Assembly: GCF_014534745.1 (NCBI RefSeq)
Contig: NZ_JACVVP010000074.1
Coordinates: 1-32,197 of the forward strand
Source: Flammeovirga sp. EKP202
GTDB taxonomy: Bacteria; Bacteroidota; Bacteroidia; Cytophagales; Flammeovirgaceae
DNA length: 32,197 nt
Direction: 5' to 3'
Shown: positions 1-7,635 of the stretch, piece by piece
Layout of the letters: every line of letters starts with the position of its first letter
How positions within the stretch are numbered: the stretch's first letter is position 1
The notes under the pieces: generated by a model
What the model was told of the DNA's origin: nothing
The model's database searches: none
Seen by the model: the letters and a program-made list of their open reading frames with translations, nothing else
Position numbers and translations under genes: made by a program

Positions 1-140
1 TAGGTGATGTTCCCAATAGATTAGACGCTCCTGCTGATGGTTGGAATTACTTATTAAGAATCTACGAGCCAGGACAGTCAGTTTTAAATGGTGATTACAA
101 ATTACCAAAAGTTGAGAAATTAGTTGTGCCTTCAAAATAG
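1..140 (+). CDS. C-terminal fragment of a DUF1254/DUF1214-type protein
   Basis: Only the last 45 codons are present, read in the frame that starts at base 3 and ends with TAG at 138-140. The fragment contains the run DGWNYLLRIYEPGQSVLNGD followed by YKLPKVEKL. This strongly resembles the end of DUF1214, the C-terminal jelly-roll-like domain of DUF1254/DUF1214 proteins, where a conserved 'LRLYxP...LDGxWxPPxV' strand closes the fold. The function of the family is not established, although many members are secreted or periplasmic. The start, signal peptide and DUF1254 half lie outside the window. A terminator hairpin follows 22 bases after the stop, so this is the last gene of its transcript. 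Confidence 0.7.
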   Translation, partial: GDVPNRLDAPADGWNYLLRIYEPGQSVLNGDYKLPKVEKLVVPSK

Positions 141-161
141 GTTTTAGATAAATTCATTGAA

Positions 162-203
162 GCATGAAGCAAGGGGATGATCTCCTTACTTCATGCCTTT
201 TTT
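162..203 (+). terminator. Rho-independent terminator after the DUF1214 gene
   Basis: A 13-bp stem (162-174 with 184-196, one G-T pair) closes a loop of about nine bases and is followed by CTTTTTT. It sits just downstream of the stop at 140. On the minus strand there is no T-run, so it does not serve the convergent gene at 253. Confidence 0.8.
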
Positions 204-252
204 ATGTATTTATTAGTAACCCAATACTTATTTCTAAATCTCACAATCTCCC

Positions 253-795
253 CTAACTCCTATTCCTAAAATAAGTATCCTGCGTAATCTGATTCAGCAA
301 TACTTTTGATTCTACATGATCAAACATCATTGGTTTTGGAAGGTTACCAAACAAAGGAATACCGCCCCCCAATAAGATCGGAATAGTGGAAATGATCATC
401 TCGTCAATTAAATCTTCTTTCAAGAAATTTTGAACGGTGATACCTCCATCGATGTAGAGTTTATGAAATCCTTCCGCATGAAGGTCATCTACTAATTCGT
501 GTAAAGGGCCATTGACAATAATGGCTTTATCTTCAAATTCTTCAGGAACTTCTGTTAAGGTATTCGAAAGAACAAAAACAGGTTTTGAGTAAGGCCATTC
601 TCCTCCCATATTGCATACCATCGTAAATGTATTTCGGCCCATGATCAGGCCATCAATTCTTTCCATTAAAGGATGTAATCCCACATCTTCTTGATTAGGG
701 TTAGGAACACTATTTAGCCAATCTAATTCTCCTTGTGGACCTGCGATGTAACCATCTAAACTTTTAGCGATAAATACTATATTTCTAGTTTCCAT
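253..795 (-). CDS. Dihydrofolate-reductase-fold (RibD C-terminal domain) protein
   Basis: This 180-residue protein is a single RibD_C/DHFR-like domain. Key marks are the N-terminal strand NIVFIAKSLDGYIAG (residues 5-19), the 'GLIMGRNTF' turn (about 48-56) that contacts the nucleotide in DHFR folds, 'KLYIDGGITVQNFL' (about 112-125) and the C-terminal 'IPILLGGGIPLFG'. Family members use NAD(P)H, but most small stand-alone versions such as YyaP-type proteins have no proven substrate. It should not be read as the folate-pathway DHFR or as riboflavin RibD, which has an additional deaminase domain. It is monocistronic by spacing and convergent with the gene ending at 140. ATG at 795 is the only sensible start because the first strand begins immediately after it. 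Confidence 0.8.
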   Translation of the reverse strand: METRNIVFIAKSLDGYIAGPQGELDWLNSVPNPNQEDVGLHPLMERIDGLIMGRNTFTMVCNMGGEWPYSKPVFVLSNTLTEVPEEFEDKAIIVNGPLHELVDDLHAEGFHKLYIDGGITVQNFLKEDLIDEMIISTIPILLGGGIPLFGNLPKPMMFDHVESKVLLNQITQDTYFRNRS

Positions 796-870
796 ACTTC
801 TTCTTGATTGATATAAGAGCGAATTTAAAAATGGATTACCAATAGAAAAATAACACTGGTCAACACCATA

Positions 871-924
871 AAAAAAGAGCTAAGAATGAGGAACAGATAT
901 TTTAGTTCTTCATCCTTAACTCTT
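871..924 (-). terminator. Terminator of the Nfu gene
   Basis: Arms 875-894 and 905-924 pair over 20 bp. As minus-strand RNA there are two G-U pairs and one mismatch, and the stem is followed by a T-run (the complement of 871-876). The plus strand also has a T-run after 924, so it may work both ways. It lies 29 bases past the Nfu stop. Confidence 0.7.
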
Positions 925-952
925 AATTTTTTAATCAAAAAGTGCTGCTGTG

Positions 953-1558
953 TTAAACGCCTTCCGCTACTACTTCTTTCACTTGAGGAACCATTCTTTT
1001 CAATAAGTTCTCAATGCTCATTTTAAGTGTGAAAGTTGAAGAAGGGCAACCAGAACATGCACCTTGAAGTAATACTTTTACGATACCAGTTTCTTCATCA
1101 AAAGAGTGGAATTTGATCGCACCACCATCCATTTCAACGGCAGGCTTGATGTACTCATCTAAAACACCTCTGATTTTTTTGATGGCTTCAGATTCCGCTT
1201 TTTCTACGATCGTTTCATCAATATTCTCAAAAATTGGTTTTTCAGCTTCGAAATATTCCAATAAAAACTCTTTGAATTTAGGAATGATTTCGATCCAATC
1301 AGTGCTACCTTCTTTTTTAGTAATTGTAATGAAATTACTCATGTAGAAGATACGCTCCACTTCCTCAAACTTTCCGAAAAGTTCTTTTGCCAAAGGAGAA
1401 ACCTCTGCCTCTTTGATGCTTGGAAAATCATAGCTCTCACCACCTTTCAATAACATAAAACTCAACATGAATTTCATGGAATTAGGATTAGGGTTCGCTT
1501 CTGTATATATCGTTATGTTTTGCTTGGGACGTCCTGCTTGTTGTGTTGAATTTTCCAT
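953..1558 (-). CDS. Nfu/NifU-type iron-sulfur cluster carrier
   Basis: The 201-residue protein has an Nfu N-terminal domain (about 14-103) and a NifU-like C-terminal domain (about 122-195) with the cluster-binding pair C168-S-G-C171 in 'QGACSGCPSS'. Proteins of this build carry a [4Fe-4S] cluster between two subunits and deliver it to client apoproteins in the cytoplasm. I chose ATG at 1558. The frame stays open to 1624, but the extra 22 residues precede the domain, are low in complexity and would use up the intergenic region. It is divergent from lipA, whose product loses and must regain an auxiliary [4Fe-4S] cluster in every turnover. Nfu proteins are known to serve that step in E. coli and mitochondria, so the neighbourhood fits a dedicated partner role; that last point is inference. 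Confidence 0.9.
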   Translation of the reverse strand: MENSTQQAGRPKQNITIYTEANPNPNSMKFMLSFMLLKGGESYDFPSIKEAEVSPLAKELFGKFEEVERIFYMSNFITITKKEGSTDWIEIIPKFKEFLLEYFEAEKPIFENIDETIVEKAESEAIKKIRGVLDEYIKPAVEMDGGAIKFHSFDEETGIVKVLLQGACSGCPSSTFTLKMSIENLLKRMVPQVKEVVAEGV

Positions 1559-1729
1559 CGTGATTGATTTTTTTATGAATAAATATTTTTTGTGTGTAAT
1601 CACAATATTTGGCAAAACAAACATTTAGCAAATTCTTATCAAAAGAAATAGTGAAAACAAACAGCTTTTTCGATCAAAATTAACATATCGACCTACAAAA
1701 AGAGGAAATATCTTGAAATAGTGACATGA

Positions 1730-1761
1730 TTTCATAATTCTGAAACTAGTTTGTAACTTTG
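1730..1761 (+). promoter_or_regulatory. Bacteroidota-type promoter of lipA
   Basis: The -7 box TAACTTTG (1754-1761) matches TAnnTTTG exactly. A TTTC at 1730-1733 stands 20 bases upstream, one base off the -33 consensus TTTG. This gives a leader of roughly 45 nt before the lipA ATG. Confidence 0.55.
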
Positions 1762-1810
1762 TCCCTGATTATGAGTTATTCTTGTAATCGAAAACGAAAA
1801 CGAAAAATAA

Positions 1811-2701
1811 ATGATAGAACTACCAGTAATCTCTTCGGAGAAAAAAGAAAAGCCTCAACGTAGGCCGGATTGGTTGCGTGTAAAACTACCTATCGGTAAG
1901 GAATATGCTAAAGTGCGTAAATTGGTAGATCAGCATAAGTTGAATACTATTTGCCAAAGCGGTAATTGTCCTAACATGGGCGAATGCTGGGGTGAAGGTA
2001 CAGCAACTTTCATGATTTTAGGAAATATATGTACTCGTGGATGTTCATTCTGTGCAGTAGCAACAGGTAGACCAACCGAATACGACGCAGAAGAGCCAAA
2101 ACGTGTGGCAGATGCTATTCACAAAATGCAGGTCAAACACGCGGTAATCACTTCTGTAAACAGAGATGAGTTAAAAGATAGAGGTGCTGAAATCTGGTAC
2201 CAAACTGTTGTAGAGACAAAGAAACTCAATCCAGAAACAACTATCGAAACACTAATCCCTGATACTAGAAAGAACTGGGACGCATTGTATAGAATGATGG
2301 AAGGCGGTCAGGAAGTAATTTCACACAACATGGAAACAGTGAAAGAACTTTACAGAGCGGTTCGTCCTCAAGCAAAATATGATCGTTCTTTAGAACATAT
2401 CAAAAGAATTGTAGATGCTGGTCGTCGTGCTAAAACAGGTATCATGCTTGGTTTAGGTGAAACAGACGAGATGGTATTTAGAATTATGGATGACCTTGCA
2501 GAAAGAGGTTTGCATGTAATGACTTTAGGTCAATACTTACAGCCTACTAAAATGCACCACGAGGTAATCGAGTACATTCACCCAGACAAGTTTGAGATGT
2601 ATAGAGAGGAAGGTCTGAAAAGAGGCATCAAGTATGTTGAATCTAGCCCATTAGTACGTTCTTCATACCATGCAGAACGTCACGTAAATGTGCCGCTTTA
2701 A
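1811..2701 (+). CDS. lipA: Lipoyl synthase
   Basis: LipA is a radical-SAM enzyme that inserts two sulfurs into octanoyl groups on lipoyl carrier domains (pyruvate and 2-oxoglutarate dehydrogenases, glycine cleavage H protein). All diagnostic residues are present: the auxiliary cluster motif C48-x4-C53-x5-C59, the radical-SAM motif C74-x3-C78-x2-C81, and the C-terminal R283-S-S-Y-H-A-E that ligates the auxiliary cluster. The length of 296 residues is usual for bacterial LipA. The N-terminus is Met-Ile-Glu-Leu-Pro, and a promoter-like -7 box stands 50 nt upstream. No lipB is seen beside it. It is divergent from the Nfu gene and is followed by a strong hairpin terminator, so it is probably transcribed alone. 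Confidence 0.97.
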   Translation: MIELPVISSEKKEKPQRRPDWLRVKLPIGKEYAKVRKLVDQHKLNTICQSGNCPNMGECWGEGTATFMILGNICTRGCSFCAVATGRPTEYDAEEPKRVADAIHKMQVKHAVITSVNRDELKDRGAEIWYQTVVETKKLNPETTIETLIPDTRKNWDALYRMMEGGQEVISHNMETVKELYRAVRPQAKYDRSLEHIKRIVDAGRRAKTGIMLGLGETDEMVFRIMDDLAERGLHVMTLGQYLQPTKMHHEVIEYIHPDKFEMYREEGLKRGIKYVESSPLVRSSYHAERHVNVPL

Positions 2702-2725
2702 TTCAAACGACATCAACTTTTTTAC

Positions 2726-2766
2726 AATGGCTTTGTTAAATTCACTCTAACAAAGCCATTATTTTT
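2726..2766 (+). terminator. Terminator between lipA and the cytochrome-b5-like gene
   Basis: A perfect 13-bp stem (2726-2738 with 2748-2760, nine-base loop) is followed by ATTTTT. The next start codon is only six bases after the T-run, so the hairpin also covers the place where a leader or ribosome site for that gene would lie. Confidence 0.75.
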
Positions 2767-2772
2767 ACCCCT

Positions 2773-3003
2773 ATGGAAAAATATACAAGACAGCAGTTAG
2801 CATTAAGAAACGGCCAAGATAGAGAAGAAATCTGGGTAGCCTTTGAAGGTAAAATCTATGATATGGGGAACTCAAGGTTATGGAGAAATGGAAAACACTA
2901 TGAACATTGGGCAGGTCAAGACTTGACTGCTGAAATGAAAGATGCTCCCCATACTGCTTTTGTTTTCGACAAATTTGAGCCAATTGCTGAATTGGCAGAC
3001 TAA
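2773..3003 (+). CDS. Small cytochrome-b5-like haem/steroid-binding protein
   Basis: The 76-residue protein matches the short stand-alone cytochrome-b5-like family (COG4892 type). It starts 'YTRQQLALRNGQDREEIWVA', has the strand 'FEGKIYDM', and then 'HYEHWAGQDLTAEMKDAPH' (42-60), which corresponds to the haem-pocket helices of the b5 fold. H42, H45 and H60 are the candidate axial ligands. It has no signal peptide or membrane segment, so it is cytoplasmic. The physiological ligand of this family is not known. The stop is followed after one base by the ATG of the EamA transporter, which implies translational coupling. How it is transcribed is unclear, because a terminator hairpin ends six bases before its ATG. 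Confidence 0.8.
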   Translation: MEKYTRQQLALRNGQDREEIWVAFEGKIYDMGNSRLWRNGKHYEHWAGQDLTAEMKDAPHTAFVFDKFEPIAELAD

Positions 3004-3004
3004 A

Positions 3005-3892
3005 ATGAATAAACTAACAAAGCTTCATGCTCATCTCTTCTTGATGGGTGCATCTATAATCTATGGATGTAACTTTGTGATTTCTAAGTTGGCAATGCCT
3101 GCTTATATCACTCCTTACGCTTTTATCTTTTTGAGGATCACTGGCGGTGCAATTCTCTTTAATATTTTGCATCAATTGACCGTAAAGGACAGAAGGATTG
3201 ATAAAAAAGATATACCACGATTTCTATTAGCAGCTCTTTGTGGAGCCTGTATTAATCAGTTATTATTCTTTGATGGACTTTCCCAAACAAGCCCAATCAA
3301 TGCTTCAGTAATAGTTGTCTCAGTGCCTATTGTTGTGCTCACACTGTCTTTTACCATTCTAAAAGAAAGCATCACGCCTTTAAAAATAATTGGTATTACA
3401 TTAGGTTTTATGGGGTCACTCATGATGATTGGTTTAAATGGAATTGCGTTTCATTCTGGATCAATGGTAGGTGACCTAAAAGTTTTTCTAAATGCTGTTC
3501 TCTATAGTTTTTATCTTATCATCACTAAACCACTTTTGGTAAAATACCACCCCAATACAGTGATGATGTGGGTTTTTACTATGGCAGTACCTTTTGTGAT
3601 CATCGCATCTTGGTCTGATGTACAATCCACCAATTGGGAAGCGATTCCTCTTCCAATTTATGCTGCAATAGCTTATCCCGTGTTATTTACTACATTGATT
3701 GCCAATCTTTTTTATGCCATTGCAATGAGAGTGGTCAATGCTAGTACTGCAAGTTTTTACATTTACTTCCAGCCGATGGTGGCTACAGTTGTGGCTATTA
3801 TTGTATTGGGCGAATCCTTAAAAGGAGTTCAAGTGATAGCTGCAGTTTTGATTTTTGCAGGGGTGTATTTGATTGGTAAAAAGAAGAAATAA
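3005..3892 (+). CDS. EamA/DMT-superfamily metabolite exporter
   Basis: The protein has 295 residues, two EamA repeats and about ten predicted membrane helices, typical of the drug/metabolite transporter family. These inner-membrane proteins move small metabolites, often amino acids, but the substrate cannot be told from sequence. The first repeat opens with 'LHAHLFLMGASIIYGCNFVISK', and the second ends with 'SFYIYFQPMVATVVAIIVLGE', a classic EamA signature before the last helix; the tail is lysine-rich (GKKKK). I placed the start at ATG 3005, one base after the preceding stop. An in-frame ATG at 2942 would overlap the previous gene and add a non-homologous leader. It is convergent with the ABC ATPase, with only two bases between the stops. 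Confidence 0.88.
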   Translation: MNKLTKLHAHLFLMGASIIYGCNFVISKLAMPAYITPYAFIFLRITGGAILFNILHQLTVKDRRIDKKDIPRFLLAALCGACINQLLFFDGLSQTSPINASVIVVSVPIVVLTLSFTILKESITPLKIIGITLGFMGSLMMIGLNGIAFHSGSMVGDLKVFLNAVLYSFYLIITKPLLVKYHPNTVMMWVFTMAVPFVIIASWSDVQSTNWEAIPLPIYAAIAYPVLFTTLIANLFYAIAMRVVNASTASFYIYFQPMVATVVAIIVLGESLKGVQVIAAVLIFAGVYLIGKKKK

Positions 3893-3894
3893 TT

Positions 3895-4560
3895 TTAAGT
3901 AGGATTTTCTACAAGCCCATCCTTAATTCTTATCACTCTATCCGCTTTCTTTGCCAATTCAGGGTCGTGCGTCACAATGATCAATGTAGTTCCTTTTTCT
4001 TTATTCAATTCAAAAAGAAGGTTTTCTACATGATTACTCGTTTCCTCATCAAGGTTACCAGTAGGCTCGTCTGCGAATAATACTTTTGGCTTACTCACAA
4101 AAGCCCTTGCCAAAGCTACCCTTTGTTGCTCACCTCCTGAAAGCTGATGTGGGTAATGTGTTTCTCTTCCCTCTAAACCTACTTCATTTAAAATAGCCTT
4201 CGCTCTCTCTTTCACATTTCTTTCTCCTCTTAACTCAAGCGGAGTCAGCACATTTTCTAGTGCAGTCAATGATGGTAAAAGCTGAAAGTTTTGGAAAATA
4301 AAACCAATTTTTTGATTTCTGATGTCTGCTTTTTGATCCTCTGTCAAGTTTGTTATGTCTATATCATCCAAGATCACTTGTCCTGAAGTAGGAGCGTCTA
4401 AACCTGCTGTAAGTCCAAGTAAGGTTGTTTTTCCTGAACCCGAAGTACCTACGATAGCAACAATTTCACCTTCTTTGATTTCAAAAGAAATGCCTTTGAT
4501 GACTTCTAACTCTCCCTTTGAGCTTCTAAATGATTTTTTGAGATCAATTACTTTCAGCAT
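3895..4560 (-). CDS. ABC transporter ATP-binding protein (LolD/YbbA/MacB type)
   Basis: This is a complete 221-residue nucleotide-binding subunit: Walker A G38-TSGSGKT-T46, Q-loop Q90 in '[10 protein letters not shown]', signature LSGGEQQR (140-147), Walker B VLFADEP (160-166) with its catalytic Glu, and H-loop H198 in 'VTHDP'. The '[18 protein letters not shown]' segment and size are characteristic of the MacB/LolD/YbbA group, which powers lipoprotein release or mechanotransmission and does not import solutes. No permease is encoded nearby, so the partner must be elsewhere. It is the last gene of a minus-strand operon, 13 bases after a lipoprotein gene. That placement is suggestive but does not show that the lipoprotein is a client. 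Confidence 0.92.
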   Translation of the reverse strand: MLKVIDLKKSFRSSKGELEVIKGISFEIKEGEIVAIVGTSGSGKTTLLGLTAGLDAPTSGQVILDDIDITNLTEDQKADIRNQKIGFIFQNFQLLPSLTALENVLTPLELRGERNVKERAKAILNEVGLEGRETHYPHQLSGGEQQRVALARAFVSKPKVLFADEPTGNLDEETSNHVENLLFELNKEKGTTLIIVTHDPELAKKADRVIRIKDGLVENPT

Positions 4561-4573
4561 GTTGGTTTGTTTT

Positions 4574-5578
4574 TTAAGGTGTAATATTAAAGTTTTCTGG
4601 GTTTTCTATCAATACAAGATCATCAATACAGAAACGTTTGTCTATATATTCAATCCCTGTATCCGCATGCTTTGCCGTGGTATTAATTTCAAATTGTAAT
4701 CCTTTTACCTTACCCAATGAAGAAAGGTCAACTGACGTCCATTCCTCTAATACTGTCAAAGATAGGGTACCTCTTTCGATCATACGTACTTCCACTGAAT
4801 CAGCTGTCAAAGTACGGTCCTCATTGATTCCTTTGATCACAATATCATAATAATCTCCTCTACTAAAAGCTGAATCAGGAGCAATATCTCCCCTTGCGTA
4901 ACGCACAACTTTTGGATTATTGGCCAATGAAATGCTTAGTGGAGAAAATAATGAATCGAAATTAATCTTGATATCATTTTGTAGTGTGTCCATTCTTGCA
5001 ATACCAAATTGATTTTGACTTTGAGTCTGAATGTACGCACCGTATTCTACATAATTAGCATTCGTAGAATCAATAATATTAGAGTAACCAAAATCGGCAT
5101 ATTCTTTTGTATCTGTAGGAGGTGTATTGTTAAAGCTTATTCCACCAGATTCAAAAGATGTTGGAGCTGAATTTCCACTTCCTATCCAAAAAGAATCTTC
5201 CTCCAAAGGTAAATCCTCAAATGTGGCAACTCTATTGATGATATTGATAAGGATTTCAGCATAAGAGTCGTAGTTTTCATTAGAAGCTGAAAAACGAGCG
5301 ACTTTACTTCCTTCTTCTGTGTACCGGATTGGTTCAGAAATTAAACCATTGACAATTACTTCACCATCAACTGACCATTGGTATGTTGTTGAATCTCCTC
5401 CTCTAACTCTCGCCTCATAGATGATAGTATCTCGAGTGGTCACTAGTGCTTGTGCAGTCACCGGATTGACCTTTGGGGACACAATGGTGAGTTCTAAGCG
5501 TGGACCAGTAATTTCTTCAACTCCACAACCTAAAACAGCCAAGAAAGATAGGATAAAAATATATTTAAGGAACTTCAT
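4574..5578 (-). CDS. DUF4465 lipoprotein with N-terminal Ig/PKD-like domain
   Basis: A lipoprotein signal peptide ends in the lipobox A-V-L-G-C18. Residues about 27-115 form a beta-rich Ig/PKD-like module ('TYQWSVDGEVIVNG', 'ARFSASNENYDSYAEI'). From about 118 to 325 the protein matches my memory of DUF4465: 'ATFEDLPLEEDSFWIGSGN', 'FESGGISFNN', 'DFGYSNIIDS', 'GDYYDIVIKGI', 'WTSVDLSSLGKVKGLQFEI' and the closing 'RFCIDDLVL'. DUF4465 occurs on Bacteroidota surface or secreted proteins, has a jelly-roll carbohydrate-binding look, and has no settled function. The protein is probably anchored in the outer membrane. It lies 14 bases after the HsdR-N-like gene and 13 before the ABC ATPase, so the three are likely cotranscribed. 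Confidence 0.75.
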   Translation of the reverse strand: MKFLKYIFILSFLAVLGCGVEEITGPRLELTIVSPKVNPVTAQALVTTRDTIIYEARVRGGDSTTYQWSVDGEVIVNGLISEPIRYTEEGSKVARFSASNENYDSYAEILINIINRVATFEDLPLEEDSFWIGSGNSAPTSFESGGISFNNTPPTDTKEYADFGYSNIIDSTNANYVEYGAYIQTQSQNQFGIARMDTLQNDIKINFDSLFSPLSISLANNPKVVRYARGDIAPDSAFSRGDYYDIVIKGINEDRTLTADSVEVRMIERGTLSLTVLEEWTSVDLSSLGKVKGLQFEINTTAKHADTGIEYIDKRFCIDDLVLIENPENFNITP

Positions 5579-5592
5579 TTGATATGAATAAC

Positions 5593-6045
5593 TTATTTTT
5601 TAACGTAAGGAGGTAACGGCAACTCTTTTAAAAACTGATAGGAAGAATTGTCAAAATCGATTTTGCAAAAATAATGTTGCAAACCATTGGTTATACCAAT
5701 AAACGGAGCCTTTAAAGTAGCATTGTAAGCGGCCACTTGCTTAAAAGTTTCGTTCGTTAATTTGACTGACGGTGCTTTACATTCTATCAGTAAGTAAGGT
5801 TGACCATCTCTATTGTACAAAAGGAGATCCGAACGCTTTGCTTTTCTGTTTACTTTCAGTCCATTTTCTATCCCAACTAACCCTTTAGAAACTCCCATGG
5901 ATAGCAACATCTGTAAAAACTGCTGTCTTACCCATTCTTCAGGTGTGAGTTGGAGCATTTTTTTTCGAATTGGATCAAAAATATACTGCTTCCCGTTTTT
6001 TTCTTCTAAACGGACATTGGACTTCGGTAGATTTAATTCTTGCAT
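5593..6045 (-). CDS. Solitary HsdR-N-terminal-like (PD-(D/E)XK fold) protein
   Basis: The 150-residue protein matches the type I restriction HsdR N-terminal domain family (HSDR_N_2). The nuclease-fold motif is visible as D73 in 'KRSDLLLY' and E88-C-K90 in 'YLLIECKAP', followed by the helix 'TNETFKQVAAYNATLKAPFIGITNG'. In full HsdR this domain is the endonuclease part, but here there is no helicase motor and no hsdM or hsdS in the window. It is therefore not a functional restriction system by itself. Short proteins of this kind are widespread in Bacteroidota with no assigned job. The residues needed for metal binding are intact, so nuclease activity is possible but unproven. It is the first gene of a three-gene minus-strand operon. 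Confidence 0.82.
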   Translation of the reverse strand: MQELNLPKSNVRLEEKNGKQYIFDPIRKKMLQLTPEEWVRQQFLQMLLSMGVSKGLVGIENGLKVNRKAKRSDLLLYNRDGQPYLLIECKAPSVKLTNETFKQVAAYNATLKAPFIGITNGLQHYFCKIDFDNSSYQFLKELPLPPYVKK

Positions 6046-6119
6046 GCATTGAATCTAATTTGAAGTAAATTTACAATACTTCATTAATTTATTATTGTTT
6101 CTCCACTAGCAATTTGAGT

Positions 6120-6127
6120 CAAATTTA
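6120..6127 (-). promoter_or_regulatory. Possible -7 box for the minus-strand operon
   Basis: CAAATTTA on the plus strand reads TAAATTTG on the minus strand, an exact TAnnTTTG match about 75 nt above the ATG at 6045. I found no TTTG at the expected -33 distance, so this is only a candidate. Confidence 0.3.
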
Positions 6128-6225
6128 GAATTTGTTATTACCGTCATCTCATTTTCTTAATAGAAAACCTTAACAGAAACTTTTCAGACCATTCCTCATC
6201 CTTACTTTAAATCACTGATTTGTAG

Positions 6226-6262
6226 CGAATTTCAATAAATTCGATGTCATTTTATTGAATTA
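6226..6262. repeat. Two overlapping, mutually exclusive inverted repeats
   Basis: CGAATTT (6226-6232) pairs with AAATTCG (6237-6243) across a 4-base loop. TTCAATAAA (6231-6239) pairs instead with TTTATTGAA (6251-6259), and with one bulged T the second stem extends to AATT on both sides. Both cannot form at once. This could be an operator region, a leader switch or chance in AT-rich DNA. Confidence 0.4.
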
Positions 6263-6437
6263 TAAATAATAATCGAAATACTATTTAAGGTGAAATGATA
6301 GCAGCCTTTTTTCATCGACATAAATAAATCACTTAAGACTCAACATTAACTGTTACAATACCTTTTTTTTAATCATACATTTTTGATGATATTGAGAAAG
6401 TGAAAGGTTTTCTTTCAACTTAATCAAAGTATTGAAC

Positions 6438-7442
6438 ATGAAACAGCTTCTAGTAACTATCCATCTACTCATTGTTTCACTGAGTGCTTTTGCTCAGAAA
6501 CACGAACTTCAAAATCAATTATTAGAAAATTACCAATGGTCTTCTGTAACTCAAAGTCAAAAAGTTAAAGGAAGACATGAAACTTCTTTCGTTCTCCATA
6601 AAGACAAATTCTATTTGATAGGTGGTCGTGAATCGAAAGCAGTAGAAGTATTTGATCCATCTTCTAACACTTGGACCAAAGTGGGGGACGCTCCTTTTTT
6701 TATGCATCATTTTCAAGCAGTTTCTTATCATGACCATATTTATTTTGTTGGAGCCATGAAAGGTAATTACCCTGTGGAAACACCTTTAGAACATATTTGG
6801 ACCTATCAACCCGAAAAGAATGAATGGAAGAAACAAGGACTCATTCCTAAAGAAGTAAGGAGAGGAGGCGGTGGAGCCGTTTTATATCAAGATAAAATCT
6901 ACCTTGCTTGCGGTATCACAAACGGTCACACTTCAGGATGTTCCAACCGTTTTGATGTTTATGATTTATCAACCAATACATGGGAGCAATTAACTTCAGC
7001 TCCTCACTTGAGAGATCATTTCAATGCAGTGGTGGCTAATGATAAACTCTATCTTATTGGAGGAAGAAACAGTAGCGTGCACCATAAAAACAATTTTACG
7101 GCATTCTTTAAATATACCAATCCTTTTGTGGATGTATATGATTTTAAAACACAACAGTGGATCACTCTAGAAGATCGTCTTCCTTACCCAAGTGCAGCGG
7201 GAGGTGTTATCAAATTAGATAATTATTTGATTTATATGGGTGGAGAAAATGCTCAACCTAAAGCTTCGAGTAAAACTCAGGTTTTAGAACTAACGACTCA
7301 TAAATGGTCATTGATGTCTGATATGATTGAAGGAAGACATGGCACAAATGCTATTTTATACAAAGGAAGCATTTATGTTTTTGGTGGAAGTCCAGTAAGA
7401 GGAGGAGGAAGAGTGAATACGATGGAGAAGCTGGGCAAGTAG
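6438..7442 (+). CDS. Secreted Kelch-repeat beta-propeller protein
   Basis: The protein has a signal peptide (MKQLLVTIHLLIVSLSAFA, cleaved before QKHEL) and about six Kelch blades. They are marked by 'FYLIGGRE...VFDPSSNTWTKV', 'IYFVGAMK...YQPEKNEWKKQ', 'IYLACGIT...YDLSTNTWEQL', 'LYLIGGRN...YDFKTQQWITL', 'YLIYMGGEN...LELTTHKWSLM' and 'IYVFGGSP'. At 334 residues it is a single complete propeller with nothing attached. Known relatives include sialate mutarotase NanM and galactose-oxidase-like propellers, but no sialic-acid gene is nearby and I see no catalytic signature, so the function is open. I start it at ATG 6438; an in-frame TTG two codons earlier is not needed. It stands alone by spacing. 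Confidence 0.82.
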   Translation: MKQLLVTIHLLIVSLSAFAQKHELQNQLLENYQWSSVTQSQKVKGRHETSFVLHKDKFYLIGGRESKAVEVFDPSSNTWTKVGDAPFFMHHFQAVSYHDHIYFVGAMKGNYPVETPLEHIWTYQPEKNEWKKQGLIPKEVRRGGGGAVLYQDKIYLACGITNGHTSGCSNRFDVYDLSTNTWEQLTSAPHLRDHFNAVVANDKLYLIGGRNSSVHHKNNFTAFFKYTNPFVDVYDFKTQQWITLEDRLPYPSAAGGVIKLDNYLIYMGGENAQPKASSKTQVLELTTHKWSLMSDMIEGRHGTNAILYKGSIYVFGGSPVRGGGRVNTMEKLGK

Positions 7443-7635
7443 TAAGAAATATTTTATATAAGTCACTTTTGGAATAATAATTTATAAGAATAAATGTACT
7501 ACTTGAACAAGCATCAAAATTCAATTGTATATTTAGATGTAAGTACTAGAAGAAGAATAAAAAGTCGTCTTGTGATGATTGGTACTTAAAGTAGAACAAA
7601 GATCTTTTTTTATAACCTAGCCCCAACAATACACA

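Larger units (their letters stand above)
6046..6437. other. Intergenic region between divergent transcripts (392 bp)
   Basis: This AT-rich gap separates the minus-strand operon from the Kelch gene. Apart from the minus-strand -7 candidate at 6120-6127 and the two overlapping inverted repeats at 6226-6262, I see no open frame or RNA gene. A near-consensus TACATTTT lies about 60 nt before the Kelch ATG and could be its -7 box with the last G replaced. Confidence 0.5.

Noticed and set aside
1559-1624. In-frame N-terminal extension of the Nfu gene starting at 1624
   Set aside because: It adds 22 residues ahead of the Nfu domain with no family support and uses up the intergenic region; ATG 1558 is better.
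2942-3004. Earlier ATG for the EamA transporter
   Set aside because: It lies inside the cytochrome-b5-like gene; the ATG at 3005 directly after that stop is the natural start.
5593-6045. Type I restriction-modification system
   Set aside because: Only the small N-terminal nuclease-fold domain is present; there is no helicase part, hsdM or hsdS.
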